Below are positions 22,731 to 33,660 of a stretch of 64,000 bases of DNA, piece after piece; the first letter of the stretch is position 1, and each line of letters opens with the position of its first letter. The DNA is from Desmodus rotundus (lineage: Eukaryota > Chordata > Mammalia > Chiroptera > Phyllostomidae), in NCBI RefSeq assembly GCF_022682495.2, contig NC_071397.1:28039427-28103426 (forward strand), written 5' to 3'. The translations under genes and the position numbers were made by a program. Under the pieces are notes generated by a model. That model saw only the letters and a program-made list of their open reading frames with translations. It searched no databases and had not been told where the DNA came from.

Positions 22731-22744
22731 GCACTAGATGGCAG
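22731..22744 (+). promoter_or_regulatory. CTCF-like motif
   Basis: GCACTAGATGGCAG matches 13 of 14 positions of the CTCF core consensus CCASYAGRKGGCRS and is followed by GGGGG, as in many real sites. Sequence match only. Confidence 0.35.
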
Positions 22745-22954
22745 GGGGAGGGTGGGATGGTTGTAGAGATCCACACTAGGAAACTGAGGCCAGGGAAAGT
22801 GAGGGCCCTGAAACAGAGGCTTCAAACATACATCATCTCACTTCCCTTGATGTTTTAGTAATCTCCTAGGTCTCGGTGGTCAGGAATCAGTTTCATTTCC
22901 TATAAAAGACTGTTTCAAACTAAAACCCAAAAATATAAAACTGAAAGTCTCCAA

Positions 22955-24860
22955 CAGTAAGTATTTATTGTATGTTTCCTATGTGCCAGGAACTACTTCA
23001 GAGGCTAAGGATGTAATCGTACATAAAGTAGACAGGAAAGATAAGGCAGATATTTGCCTTATCGGAGTTCATATTTTAGTGGGTGAAGGCCTACAATAAA
23101 TACATTCGTCAACTACATATATAATCTGCCAAGTGGTGATAAGTGTTGTGGAGAAAAATAAAAGAGAAAGGGAACAACATTGCTGGGGAGAAAAGATGAC
23201 AAGTTTTGATGATCAGGAAGGGCTCACTAAAATGCTGATGTGTGAGCAAAGATCTGAGAGAAAAAAAGGAAGTGAGCCATGATGATACTTTGGGGAGAAA
23301 ACTTCCAGTTGGAAGGAATGGCAAATGCAGAGATGTAAAACAAGAGCATTGCTGGCGATGTAGGGAAATGCAGGAATGCCACTGTGGCCTGTATAGACTG
23401 AGTCAGGCAGTGAGTTGAAGGGAAAGCCTGAGTGTTAAGGAGAAAGCCTGAACTGGAAGCATCTTGCAAGCCATTCTGAGGACTTGGGCTGTTTCTCTGA
23501 GTGAAATGGGAAATCCTTGGAGGATTTTGTGTAATGGAGTGACATTATCTGACAAGTATTTTACATGAATCACTTGGCCCTTAGACTGAGAACATCTGGA
23601 AGACAGAACAATTGTGGAAGCAGGGATACCAATTAGGAGGGAGACCAGTTAGGAGGTCATCCTCGTAACCCAAGAAGAAGATGACGGTGGTCTGAACAAG
23701 GGTGATAACTGGCAACTGGGAAAGATGGCAGGGATAGAAATTATTAGGATCTGGCCATCTTTTCATGAAAGACCAACAGGGTTTCCTGAATGATTCAGCA
23801 TGGAATGCACAAGTAGGAGAGGAATCAGCAAGGATAACCCCGAAGTTTTGGCGTGAGCAGCTATGGATGGAATTACTAGTTACTGAAATGAGAAAGACCG
23901 TGGGAGAAGCAAGTTTCACAGGAAGATTACTGGTTTCGTTTGGGTCATGATAAATCTGAGATGTGTATTTCACATTCAGATAGAGGCTGTTATACTAGTC
24001 TGCATTTCAAGTAAGGTCCAAGTTGAGAAAGATACATGGAAGTTGTCAGTGGATGTTTAAAATTAATGAAATTCAATGATCTCACCAAAAAAGTGATAGT
24101 TAATAGAGAAGAGGTCTAAGGACTATGGCCTGAGTCACACCAAAACGAACATTTGGAGACATAAAGAGGACACAACAGAGGAGACTGAGAGGGACACAGC
24201 AAAAGAGACTAGTGAGACAGAAAACTAAAGATGTGTTGTCCTGTGCTTCAGGTCAACAACAATGGCAACGGGCTTGATCAAATGTTTCAAATTCTGTTGT
24301 CAGTCAAGTAACAGGCGGACAGGTCACTGGCTACTGACTTAGCAACTTGGTGGTCACTGATGGCCTTGCTAAGAGCTCTTCACTTCTGTGCAGTATTAGA
24401 AGACAGAAGTCTACAAGGCCTGAATGGATTAGGTTTAAGGGTAAATAGAAAGAGAAAAATTGAAAGTAATGAATAACAAGAACTGTCTGGGAACTTTATT
24501 AGAGAGGGGAGCAGACAAATGAATTGGATATTTGCAAGGTGTTTGTGGCCAAGAAGGCATTTTGTTGTGATTTGTTTTTAAGGTGGCAGAAAATTTAGAG
24601 TGTTTAAAATACTGATGAGAATTATTCTGAAGAGAGGAAAAATTGGATGATGTATGGAACCAAGAGCATAAAGCTTGAACAGGTGAGAGGGACACAACTG
24701 GAAGGCCTTCCTCATGCGGAGCATGGAAGGAGAGGAGGGAAACTGGAGGCTAGAGAGAGAGATGCAGGTAGATGGTGGATATGCAGGAAAGTGCCTTTGG
24801 AAATTCTTTTCTGATTGTTTATGTTTTGTGATTATAAACTCAGCTGCAAGTGAGGATGGG
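22955..24860 (-). mobile_element. long LINE-2 (L2) copy, antisense
   Basis: The left end has the antisense L2 3' end (AGTATTTATTGTATGTTTCC, TATGTGCCAGGAACTACTTC) and its 3' UTR (GGGCTCACTAAAATGCTGAT). Further right, the minus strand reads as decayed L2 ORF2: stretches like PTVFLISV and FGVILADSS near 23850-23950, upstream of the C-terminal region. To the right lies the part that corresponds to the reverse transcriptase, with FITFNFSLS near 24440-24480. Frames are broken repeatedly. At almost 1.9 kb it is one of the longest old repeats here. L2 died out early in mammals, so this copy predates bats. A 9-bp inverted repeat GATAAGGCA/TGCCTTATC at 23040-23063 lies inside it. Confidence 0.75.
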
Positions 24861-25894
24861 AGATGTTAAAAGTCTGGAAAGAAAGGAGATGTGGAATAGT
24901 TGACCAGGAGTATATTTTCCTTCCTTAAGTTTAATTTATTTTTTTAATCCATAGTACTAAGTACAGGCCACATAATGTTTACATATTAAAATTGTAGGAT
25001 AGTTATTAACAGGCATCTAGCCATCCCTTGTAATTCATTGTAGAGTTTAAGTTATCAGTGCTCATTTAGTTTCATTCTTTCAAACTTGCTTGGTCTTAAC
25101 TTTCTTTGCTTTTGTTCACCTTTCTATACTACTGATAGCAAAAGTATGTGACTTGTTAAAAGATGCTCATTTAGCATTTTCAAGTGAACAGCAACATTCA
25201 TCAACATAGGGAGAACCATAGGAAACATATGCCAATTGTTCAGAAGTATAGATCTACCCAGAACTCTCTGGCACTGTTTTTTCAGTTACTGGGGACTTTA
25301 TTGGACCAATGTCATGTTTTCTGCAGCTACTGCTTTCTGCTAAGCAATGTAGAATTCCTTTCAGAGCAAATCTCAGGGTATATTTTAGTGACTAGAAATA
25401 TGTGCCACTAATCATCATACACTGTGTTTCTCGTATGTTTTTCCGGGCTTTAGAAAGGGCCCTGGTTACATGAATCCATGAAGTGATAAATTGAAAACAA
25501 ACATCAGCAAAAAACAAACAAAAATGTTTTTATAGATAATTAAAACACTTTAAAAATTAACTTGGATCATTAACTTCAGATGGGAATATGGCAGAAGGGT
25601 AGGTTTAGAATTCAATACGATGTTTTAAAGACATTCAAGTTATCTGGAGAGAGGAGATGAATCAAAATTTCATAGAAACCATCACATTATATGGGCCACA
25701 ATGTCAGTGTTAATTTTCATATGTGCTTTTATTTTGAAAATATGTATGCAATTATTTCAAAGTTATCCTTTTTCAGTATTATGTGTTAGTAAGACATCAT
25801 ATTTACTTGTATCATGTGCTTTGGAAAACTAGCTTCCATGTTTTATAGAAGGCATCAGTAATTTTTGTAGACTTTAAATTAAGACACTGTTTTT
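24861..25894. other. unannotated DNA
   Basis: No gene recognised. A 75-codon plus-strand frame at 25184-25411 has no recognisable domain. Confidence 0.4.
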
Positions 25895-26480
25895 TCTATT
25901 GCCACATTCTTCTATTGATGGACATATTGTAAGAAATGCCGCAATGAACAACTCTGTAGAAATTCTTACAAAATGCATTCCTATTAGTGGAATTCTCAAT
26001 CACATATATGTATATTTAAGTATTTTTCTATTTTTTAAAGTCAGTATTGCAAATTAACCTCTCCGAGACTTGAGAATGTTCTTTCTGGCATAGCCTTGCC
26101 AACATTGTATAATATCAATTTAAATGATTTATCTAGTGACCGTGTTTGCTAATGTACTTTAATGTATCATGCTATTGCTTTGATGTACCTTTCTTTGATT
26201 ACTAGTGAGCTGAGAATCTTTTCCGGTGTTTATCAGTGGTTCGTATTTTTTCAGCTACCTCTTGTTCATATATTTAGTCCACTTCTCCCTTTTATTATCA
26301 TTGTTGCTTTCTTCTTGTTTATTTACAAGAACCTTTTCTGTAACTGTGCTTGGAATGAATCTCACTAGAAATGCTTATAATATTAATATAATAAAAAATG
26401 GAGTTTCTTTAATAGTATATCTGAAACTGCATTGTAGTTGGAATCTATTTCCCATGTCTTAATTGAGCTCACCCCATTGT
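25895..26480 (-). mobile_element. old L1 3' region, antisense
   Basis: ATTGATGGACATATTGTAAG, GTGGAATTCTCAATCACATA, CCTTGCCAACATTGTATAAT and CTGAGAATCTTTTCCGGTG run in the order of antisense L1 ORF2/3' UTR ('attgatggacatttgggttg ... tagtggaattgctgggtcat ... tcgccaacact ... tgagcatcttttcatgtg'). Heavily diverged, so probably an old L1M type. Confidence 0.6.
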
Positions 26481-27425
26481 GCCTTGTGGCATGAATGTTC
26501 TCTCACTGCACTTGAGTGCTCTTCTTGGTTGTGAAACTAGTCACTGTTTTCACTCCCCCTTTCTAGTAGAGCATTTTAGTATTTATCCTTGGGCTTTTTC
26601 TCTTTTACTTTTTTTTCTTATGTAGTTTTCTTCAAGACTCTCCAAAAGCATTTATATAATTTTTAGCAATTTTGACTCTAATTCTTTTAAACTAGCATTT
26701 TAATTTTATTTAGTACTCTTAGAAGAAAACTTGATTTTCATATCCTTTAATATTTTACTATATTTGCTTAGTCCCATAATGCATTTGTTTTCCCTTGTGG
26801 ATTGTTGAATTTGATATGTCGTTGAGTTGATGTATCTTTTGGACAAAATTTATTAGCCATACAAAACAGCAGGCTCAGGGGCAAATTAGAGTTTCTATAA
26901 GTCTCTACCTTGTTAAGGCAGCATGTGCTAGCTGTGGCTTACGTTGGATTCAGGTGGTCATGACAAGATGCAATAAATTAAACAGGGACATGTAATGTGT
27001 AAGTTTATTTATATATAAGATGACATGTATTGTGTGGATTTACTTACACATAAGTATGCATTTATATACATGAAAAAAATTCTACAGATATAAAAATAGC
27101 CTATCTGAGTGAAGAGTCTGGCTATGTCAGCAGAAAGAAAGGACCGTGTGTACATGACCCTCAGTGTTACTTCTCAGAGAACAATGAATCATCCTACATG
27201 TGTGGGGGGCAGCAAAAGCTGTGAAATCACTCAAAGGCAAACATAGATGTAACTAGTTATGGCAGAATTTGTGGTGATGGACCAGTTAGTTAAGAGCTAC
27301 CTGCAACCTGCAGTCAATGACATGCTTTTTAATTAATTGTCCTTTTTATCAATTTGAACCTATAGAAGGCATTCTCGAGCAACAGAAGGAATCTCCTAGA
27401 ATTGACTCAGAAACTGAATGTATCG
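26481..27425. other. unannotated DNA
   Basis: No gene. 26550-26850 may continue antisense L1 but is too diverged to call. Confidence 0.4.
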
Positions 27426-27691
27426 TTTCCATATACTTTATCCCTGGCTGATGTGGCTCAGTGGATTGAGCGCCAGTCTGTTAACTGAAAGGTTACTGGT
27501 TCGATGCCCAGTCAGGGCACATGCCTGGCTTGCAGGCCAGGTCCCCAGTCAGGGGTATGGAATAGGGAGAGGGAGAGAGGCAACTGATCCCCATTTGATG
27601 TTTCTCTCCTTCTCTTTCTCCCTTCTCCTCTCTCTGAAACTAAATAAATAAGTAAAATATTTTTAACCCATCTCCATTTCCATATACTTTA
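27426..27691 (+). mobile_element. VES SINE with 15-bp duplication
   Basis: The element is at 27441-27676. A box TGGCTCAGTGG (27454-27464) and B box GGTTCGATGCC (27498-27508) both match Pol III internal-promoter consensus. The body CAGTCAGGGCACATGCCTGG and the tail AAATAAATAAGTAAAAT follow. The perfect 15-bp target-site duplication TTTCCATATACTTTA is at 27426-27440 and 27677-27691. This is the cleanest VES insertion here and probably one of the youngest. Confidence 0.95.
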
Positions 27692-29409
27692 GCAAAATTC
27701 AGCTAAGTACTGTAAATGGAATCATTTCAGCCAATGTCATTTGTAAATTTGGCACTAATCATGGATTCGGGAAGAAGGTTGATGTGAAAGTATGAAATGG
27801 AAGAATCTTGGAATAGTTTATGGAAGATTATAAAACCTAGAAATAGTCAGAATGATCTAGTTGAGAGTGTTCTTGGCAACAAAATGCCCTCAGCCTTCAT
27901 ATTACCATTTGGCAAAAATTGCCATTAGCAATATTGCATGTAAATTAGTTTCATATTGTAATGTTCAATAAAAGTAGTTTAAAATAACCATATCATGATT
28001 AAGTTTATTCCATTGTGAATCTATCCAATAACACTGACTGTCAAGAAAAAGCATTGTTAAATTTTATATCACCATGTTTAATCTCTATGATTACCTATTT
28101 TAACATTTTTGCAGCAATAATTGAGACACAGTGGCAGGATACATAGAAAGGACTCTGGCATTCCAAATCAACTGTAAGTCAGAAGAGCCAAACCTGGAGG
28201 GAAGCCTTCTGTACCTGGCGCGTTAGGGAGCATGTCTACACATCTGAAAAAATATCGGTAGACATATATGACCTTAGAGTAGCACGAGCAGCTGAAGCAC
28301 AATCTGAACCAATAAAAATTAAATTATTTATAATAATTGAAGGATGAACTATTTTAATGTACTCCAATTCTTGAATAATTGGTAACCCACATACAACAAC
28401 TCTGTGCTAACCAGAATATTTTATTAATGAGCACCCATTTTGTGATCACTCTGGATAATTGAAAAAAGTACATTAAAATTTCAACAGCAATATTATGCAG
28501 TGGGACTTTATGAAATTGAGCAATTAACAGTGCTGTTAGAAATATCAATATGCACATGTAAGTGGTAGGGATAAAATACTGCTCTAAAAACAAGTAGCAA
28601 ATTTTAGAATTTTTTGTATTTCAGTTAGTATTAAGTTAAAGGTCTTTCATTAAACATTGATTCTTTTGATCTCTGGATTACTATAAAAGCTTTTATGTTT
28701 CTGAACTATATAATACTGAGCACACAGTTTCAATCTGTGTGACTTGGGGTAAGGATGAATTTGTGGAAGGTCAGTCAAAATAGGGCACGTGCATGATCAA
28801 ATGCCACAAAAACAGTGTTTTTGTGTTCACATTGAATAAATAACTTCATAAATTAGAAATAGATTAGCCCTTGATTTTTCCATGTTGTCAACTGTAGTTC
28901 TTCTATGTATTTGCACTGAAGCAAAATATTAACATGAAGCTGGTCAGTTAATTTTTAATTTTATCTTTTCTTACAACTTTATTAATAACATTTTTTTTTC
29001 TCTCTGGCATTTACCAACCGTGTTTTCTGTCCTGCAAGACTTCTGTTCACCTCTGCATTATTTTTAACAAGGCAGTATTTTTATCAAGGCAGTGTTTTTC
29101 AAAACCTACCATTGACCGGCAGAGGTGTGGGGGTAGAAGAGTTGGCTGAAGAAGGGAGGGGATGTATGCGTTGGTAGAAGATGTGTATATTGGGCCAGAA
29201 AACTGTACAGTTTTAATGCACATAAATGAAATGCTGCAAACTATGGACTTCAGCCCATAACAACTATTGTGTAAATCACAGCATGCATGTCTGCAGGGAG
29301 CATGCCCTTTTCCAGGTTCCTTTTCCCCTCTGTTTCTGAGAGTCCCAATGAACTCTAACCATTCCCACCATTCTGCCCTGGGTTGCTGAGACTGTTGTCT
29401 TCCTCAAAT
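27692..29409. other. AT-rich unique DNA
   Basis: No gene seen. A small duplication, CAAGGCAGTATTTTT/CAAGGCAGTGTTTTT, lies near 29070-29100. Confidence 0.4.
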
Positions 29410-29530
29410 ACATCTTCCCTCTTCCATGATGGCTGTTTCTCTACCTGGAATGCTGCTCCTTCAAACTTAGCTACTCAGAGCATAGCTAAATCGAATCTCT
29501 GTGATCTCACAGTACTTATTGAAAATGACA
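29410..29530 (+). mobile_element. possible L2 fragment
   Basis: TTTCTCTACCTGGAATGCTG, then CCTTCAAACTTAGCTACTCA resembles the L2 stretch 'tctgcctggaatgctcttcc ... ccttcaagactcagctc'. Weak. Confidence 0.4.
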
Positions 29531-29552
29531 GACACAGGCTAGAATGACTACC

Positions 29553-29805
29553 ATTCAATTTTTTTTTAATCCTCACCCAAGGATGTGTTTATTGATTTTA
29601 GAGAAAGAGAAAGGAGGAGAGAGAAAGAGAGAGAGGAACACCAGTGTGAGAAACATTTATCGGTTGCCTCCTATATACAACCTGACTGAGGATCAAACCT
29701 GCAACCTAGGTATGTGCCCTGACTTGGAATTGAACCCGCAACCTTTTGGTGTATAGGACGATGCTCCAATCAAGTGAGCCACCTGGCCAGGGCTGTAATT
29801 CAATT
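29553..29805 (-). mobile_element. VES SINE, antisense, older form
   Basis: Ends with the reversed tRNA-like head (GTGAGCCACCTGGCCAGGGC), and the B box is reversed near 29730 (GGAATTGAACCCGCAACC). The left side is the A-rich tail and the GAGAGAAAGAGAGAGAGG part. ATTCAATT is repeated at 29553-29560 and 29798-29805 as a target-site duplication. The body has an extra 'aatcctcacccaaggatgtg' block (AATCCTCACCCAAGGATGTG), as in other bat Ves subfamilies. Confidence 0.85.
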
Positions 29806-30569
29806 CCTGATATAATTTTCAGGCTCTATCAAGGGATTTGGTCCCTCACTGAGTATTCACAGCTTTGTCTTCTATCATTTTTCATAGGCCAGTTCATCTC
29901 CCCTCAATAGACTACCCTTAATCAGGTCGCTCCCAAACACTTTATGCCCACCTCCTCTGCCCTTGCTACCTCCTCTGCCCTACTGCCCTAGCATTTGAAA
30001 GGTAAGCAGAGAAAGACTAGTTTTCCCATTGACCAGTCACAGCACAGCCTTCAAGTTAAAAATAAAACTGCAGAGACAGATGTTCATGGAGAAAGAAAGA
30101 AACCTATTTAAAAATATGTTATTATGCAAAATGGTTGTCTCCTAGGTATCATAACACATTTATAAAACCAAAAGGCTTATTAAAATTTCCCCCATGTCAA
30201 AGAAGCATTTTGCACTCAATTCAAAATCCAACCTGTAGAGAAATAAGAAAAGCTGATAATTTACAAAGGAAAACACAAATATATTCTGTCTTCATCCCCC
30301 ATCTGTTGGTAACCATTGTCAAAATTGTCTATTTACTGCTAGAAAATGCTGTTTCATATGTAGAGAGGTCATAAATATAAAAAATAATATAATTATTTTA
30401 TTATTAAGTATGTATGACTACTTACTGAGTACAAACTTGGTGATACCACTGTAAACACAGAGTGTACACACCATAAAGTACCTTGATGATGTGATTTAGT
30501 GGTATGAATAAGTGGGAACTAATTTTGTATTTCCTGTAATTCTGTATTCATTCAATTTAGTTATCATTA
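29806..30569. other. unannotated DNA
   Basis: No gene or repeat recognised. Confidence 0.4.
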
Positions 30570-30680
30570 GTTGATTGTTCACACCACATCAGCCTATGCC
30601 AGGCACTGTAGAAAATACAAAGACATTTATGGTAAAGGTTCTAGCACTTTAGGAACCTGTGATTTAATTGGATAAAAATT
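30570..30680 (-). mobile_element. L2 3' end fragment, antisense
   Basis: TGATTGTTCACACCACATCA, then CCTATGCCAGGCACTGTAGA and CTAGCACTTTAGGAACCTGT match the antisense L2 terminus. Confidence 0.5.
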
Positions 30681-30835
30681 TGTGCATGAAAATATGAGGT
30701 AATTTGTACATAATTTGTAAACAAATAACAAGATAATGCATTATAATTATTATACGAAATTAAAATTTGGATATGGAATTAATTAGCTTACTAAGAGATT
30801 ATAGGAATTGGCTTAACCATCAAAAGGTACTAGCA

Positions 30836-31083
30836 CCCTGGCTGGTGTGGCTCAGGGGATTGAGTGCTGGCCTGCAAACCAAAAGGTCACTGGTTCAGTT
30901 CCCAGTCAGGGCACGTGCCTGGGTTGCGGGCCAGGCCCCTAGTGGCAGACATGTGAAGTCCCCATTTGGGGATGTACAAGAGGCAACCAATCAATACTTT
31001 TCTCCCACATCTATGTTTCTCTCCCTCTCTTTGTCCCTCCCTTCCCCTCTAACAATAAATAAATAAAATATTTTAAAAAAAAG
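30836..31083 (+). mobile_element. VES SINE
   Basis: Head CCCTGGCTGGTGTGGCTCAG, TCAGTTCCCAGTCAGGGCAC and GGCCAGGCCCC, then a pyrimidine tract and an AATAAATAAATAAAATA tail. The B box is altered (GGTTCAGTTCC). AAAAGGTA occurs at both ends but is too short and A-rich to be sure it is the duplication. Confidence 0.92.
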
Positions 31084-31086
31084 GTA

Positions 31087-31463
31087 ACGGCTTTTCAGTT
31101 ATGGTAGACCACTCCTAAAACATGAAGGCATATATTAAAAAGCCTCAGAAATACAGAGATTCAGTAAAAGAAGCACGTGAAATTAGAAGACGGATCCTGT
31201 TGATGGACAGATGATACTCTTCAACGTCAAACTGAGCTGTCGGGATAAAAGAGGCAAAACTTGTGTTTTTTCCTCCAGACAGTACAGGCGTGTACATTAT
31301 ATATTTGATTAATTGCTTTTAATTGATAAAAATCATCTTTTATTCATTAACCCAGGTATAAATTTGAAAACTATTTTAATTATGGGAGGAGATTGGAGGT
31401 AAATTAACTTCAGATTCAAGCAGGCCTTGGGCCATATAAGATTGGAATTAGCTTTTGTGAACC
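31087..31463. other. unannotated DNA
   Basis: No gene or repeat recognised. Confidence 0.4.
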
Positions 31464-32115
31464 TGTGGTTGTTGGAGCCAATTCAGTGCCAACAGGGAGC
31501 CTTAGTTCCAGGTGTGGTGAAGAAGCAAGCTTTATTCAGTGCAAAAGAGCTCAATTGTGATACAGTATGGCTGGGAGGCAGCCCTGGGTCCAGGTCGCCC
31601 TGAGGCCAGGCCCCACTCAGGCTAGACAGCTTGGCTCTGCTCCTTGCTTGTGTGCTTTTTCCTGACTGGTCAGCTCTCTTCTGCTCTGGTTGGTTCTGTT
31701 GTGTGCCATTCTGCTCTGGCCTACACTGGTCTGCCCCTCTGGGCTCCAATGATACATCTTTGGTGTTTCACCCCAGCCAGGGAAACACAGTCTTCAGTGG
31801 AAAGGGAAAGTGAGCTCTCGGAACTAGAGGGGAGCTAGTTTATATAGACAGAAATCCCGGCCTCTGTCCCCTGGTTGGTCCATCCTCTTGCAAATGAGAA
31901 CTGCAAATCCTTTCAATTTGATTGGTCCAAAGGCACTGTCCTGATTGGTCAGAAATGAGTTATCCTGATTGTTCTGTGAAGATGTCGATGGGGTTATGGC
32001 AATGCAGCTCTTATTGGGTGGAGAAAAGCCTATTGGTTGAATTAGGATTCCAGGTTCAGAATCCAGGGCTAACCAGAGCCCTAAGAAGTAGGTATCTTCT
32101 GTCTCAGGGTCCACA
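31464..32115 (-). mobile_element. solo LTR of an endogenous retrovirus
   Basis: About 652 bp bounded by the inverted repeat TGTGG/CCACA. Read on the minus strand, the right half has four CCAAT boxes (complement ATTGG at 31921-31925, 31944-31948, 32013-32017 and 32032-32036), then a TATA box TATATAA (31840-31846), then about 300 bases downstream an AATAAA polyadenylation signal (31531-31536). This is the U3-R-U5 order of an LTR. No internal retroviral sequence adjoins it, so it is most likely a solo LTR left by recombination. A target duplication is not evident. Repeated CCAAT boxes are common in gammaretrovirus-like (class I) LTRs, but the class is a guess. Open frames inside it are composition artefacts. 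Confidence 0.7.
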
Positions 32116-33474
32116 TGTTGAAACTCAAAAAAGCTTCAAATGGAAAGTGAAAGAGTTGTGTTCAGTTTTAGAAGAGGTGGTATTTCAGGTAGGACACATG
32201 AAGCAGAGGCACCTGTGGAAGATGTTCATGGTCGGAGCCTGAATAAATGATAACGCCTCATGAGCATTTTCATCAAAAGCAGGAAGAATTACCATGGAAA
32301 GGCAGTACCCTGGGTGATAGGATAGAGTGTGGTATAATACACTGCCATGATTTACAGGGAGAAGATCATTCATACAGAAAAATACCAGTGACAATATGAG
32401 ACCTTACCTGCCAAGTAATTGCCAAACTTGGGCACATGTTCAACATAGGAGATTGATTAGAAAACTTTTTTGGGCAAAATTGGACTAGTTGTGGACTTTT
32501 TTAGGAAGAAGAGAAGAGGCAGGAGAGAATATTCCCTGAGTATTCTTAGTGTCTGTAGGTGGATACAACAAGGATTGCAACAGTGTCAGTGAATTCCTCA
32601 GTAGAGAGTAGAGAAGAATGGGAATAAAAGGAGCAGGATAGGATAAGTGGAGAGACGTTATAGAAATAATCTCAGTAACTGACTGGAGGAAGAGAGTGAA
32701 AGTAGAGAAAAGCAGTTTTCCTAGTCTGGTGTGTTTTTCAGATGATATGTCATTGACAGAAATATGCAGCCTGGTGCTGGCTGGAGGAGCTGGTGTACCG
32801 CTAAGACAACGTGACAAATTGGGTTTGAGGTCTTGGAAGGGTACCAAGCTGGAAATTTTTGCTAGGCTATTAGAGATGCAAGTTTTAAAAAGCACAGTCA
32901 TTTTAAAATGGAATTTAAAATTAAATCACTCTGTAAAAGGATTTTGGGATGCGGAGAAGCTATGTTATTTGTCTGAGTAACAAGTAAACCTATGAAGTGA
33001 ATATAAATCCAGGGAAAGAGTGAGTTCTGTAAAAGCGCAGGTCCCTGGGGGAAGAGCTTTGTGTCACATTATGGTTTGGGTCACACGTTTAGTTAGAAAG
33101 TGTGATTAACTTTTCCCTGGATGTCGAGATTAAAACTAAGGAGAACAATTTGCAGACTGTTCTCAAGTGCAACGTGTGTCTGATTCTCATGTTAATCATG
33201 AGTCAGGCAGGATAGAGAGTGTTGTTCCATGTTGGATTAGAAAAACTGGACATTTGTTAGTCTCTGACACTTGCCTTTTCTGCCAGCCCTTTGATTAGAA
33301 GAAGATAATCTTACAGACCAAGCGGTCAGAGGGGCCGAGAGAGTGGGTAAGGGCAGTCACCGAGTGTAACTGAGAACATGAATGCGGAAGGAGGCCTTCC
33401 TCTCTCCTGTTCAGTCATAGCATGCTCTATACCATTCGCGACACCGTTCACAGCTTTGTGTCTGTGCTCCCAGA
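32116..33474. other. unannotated DNA, possibly old repeat
   Basis: No gene. About 32480-32900 has purine-rich plus-strand wording and a 138-codon minus-strand open frame that ends in Ser/Leu/Pro-rich sequence. It resembles antisense L2-type debris, but I cannot align it. Confidence 0.35.
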
Positions 33475-33660
33475 CTCTGAGAGCAAGCACTGTATTTTAT
33501 TGGTATTCTCTTTTTCTCAGGATGTAACATAATACCTGATAGGTAGTGAATTTTTGTCAAATGCTCACGCTCTGCAAAGTACTGTTCTAGGGGAATTGAG
33601 GAATAAGAAGTGTGTAAAATAGAAAACATGGTTCCCGAGCTCAGGTAACTCGTAAGCTAA
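33475..33660. mobile_element. L2 3' end fragments
   Basis: 33475-33560 resembles the sense L2 end (GAGAGCAAGCACTGTATTTT, CATAATACCTGATAGGTAGT). 33560-33660 resembles the antisense one (CAAAGTACTGTTCTAGGGGA, GGTTCCCGAGCTCAGGTAAC). Confidence 0.45.

Noticed and set aside
27441..27520. tRNA-like A and B boxes
   Set aside because: They are the internal promoter of the VES SINE. No cloverleaf with proper anticodon and acceptor stems was found, so not a tRNA gene. The same applies to the other VES copies.
31483..31749. 88-codon minus-strand frame rich in Gln, Glu and Arg
   Set aside because: Lies within the LTR between TATA and beyond the polyadenylation signal. Explained by AGAGCAGAA-type repeats of the LTR.
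32485..32901. 138-codon minus-strand open frame, the longest in the window
   Set aside because: Ser/Leu/Pro-rich translation of a purine-rich plus strand, the kind of frame seen across antisense L2. No homology recognised.
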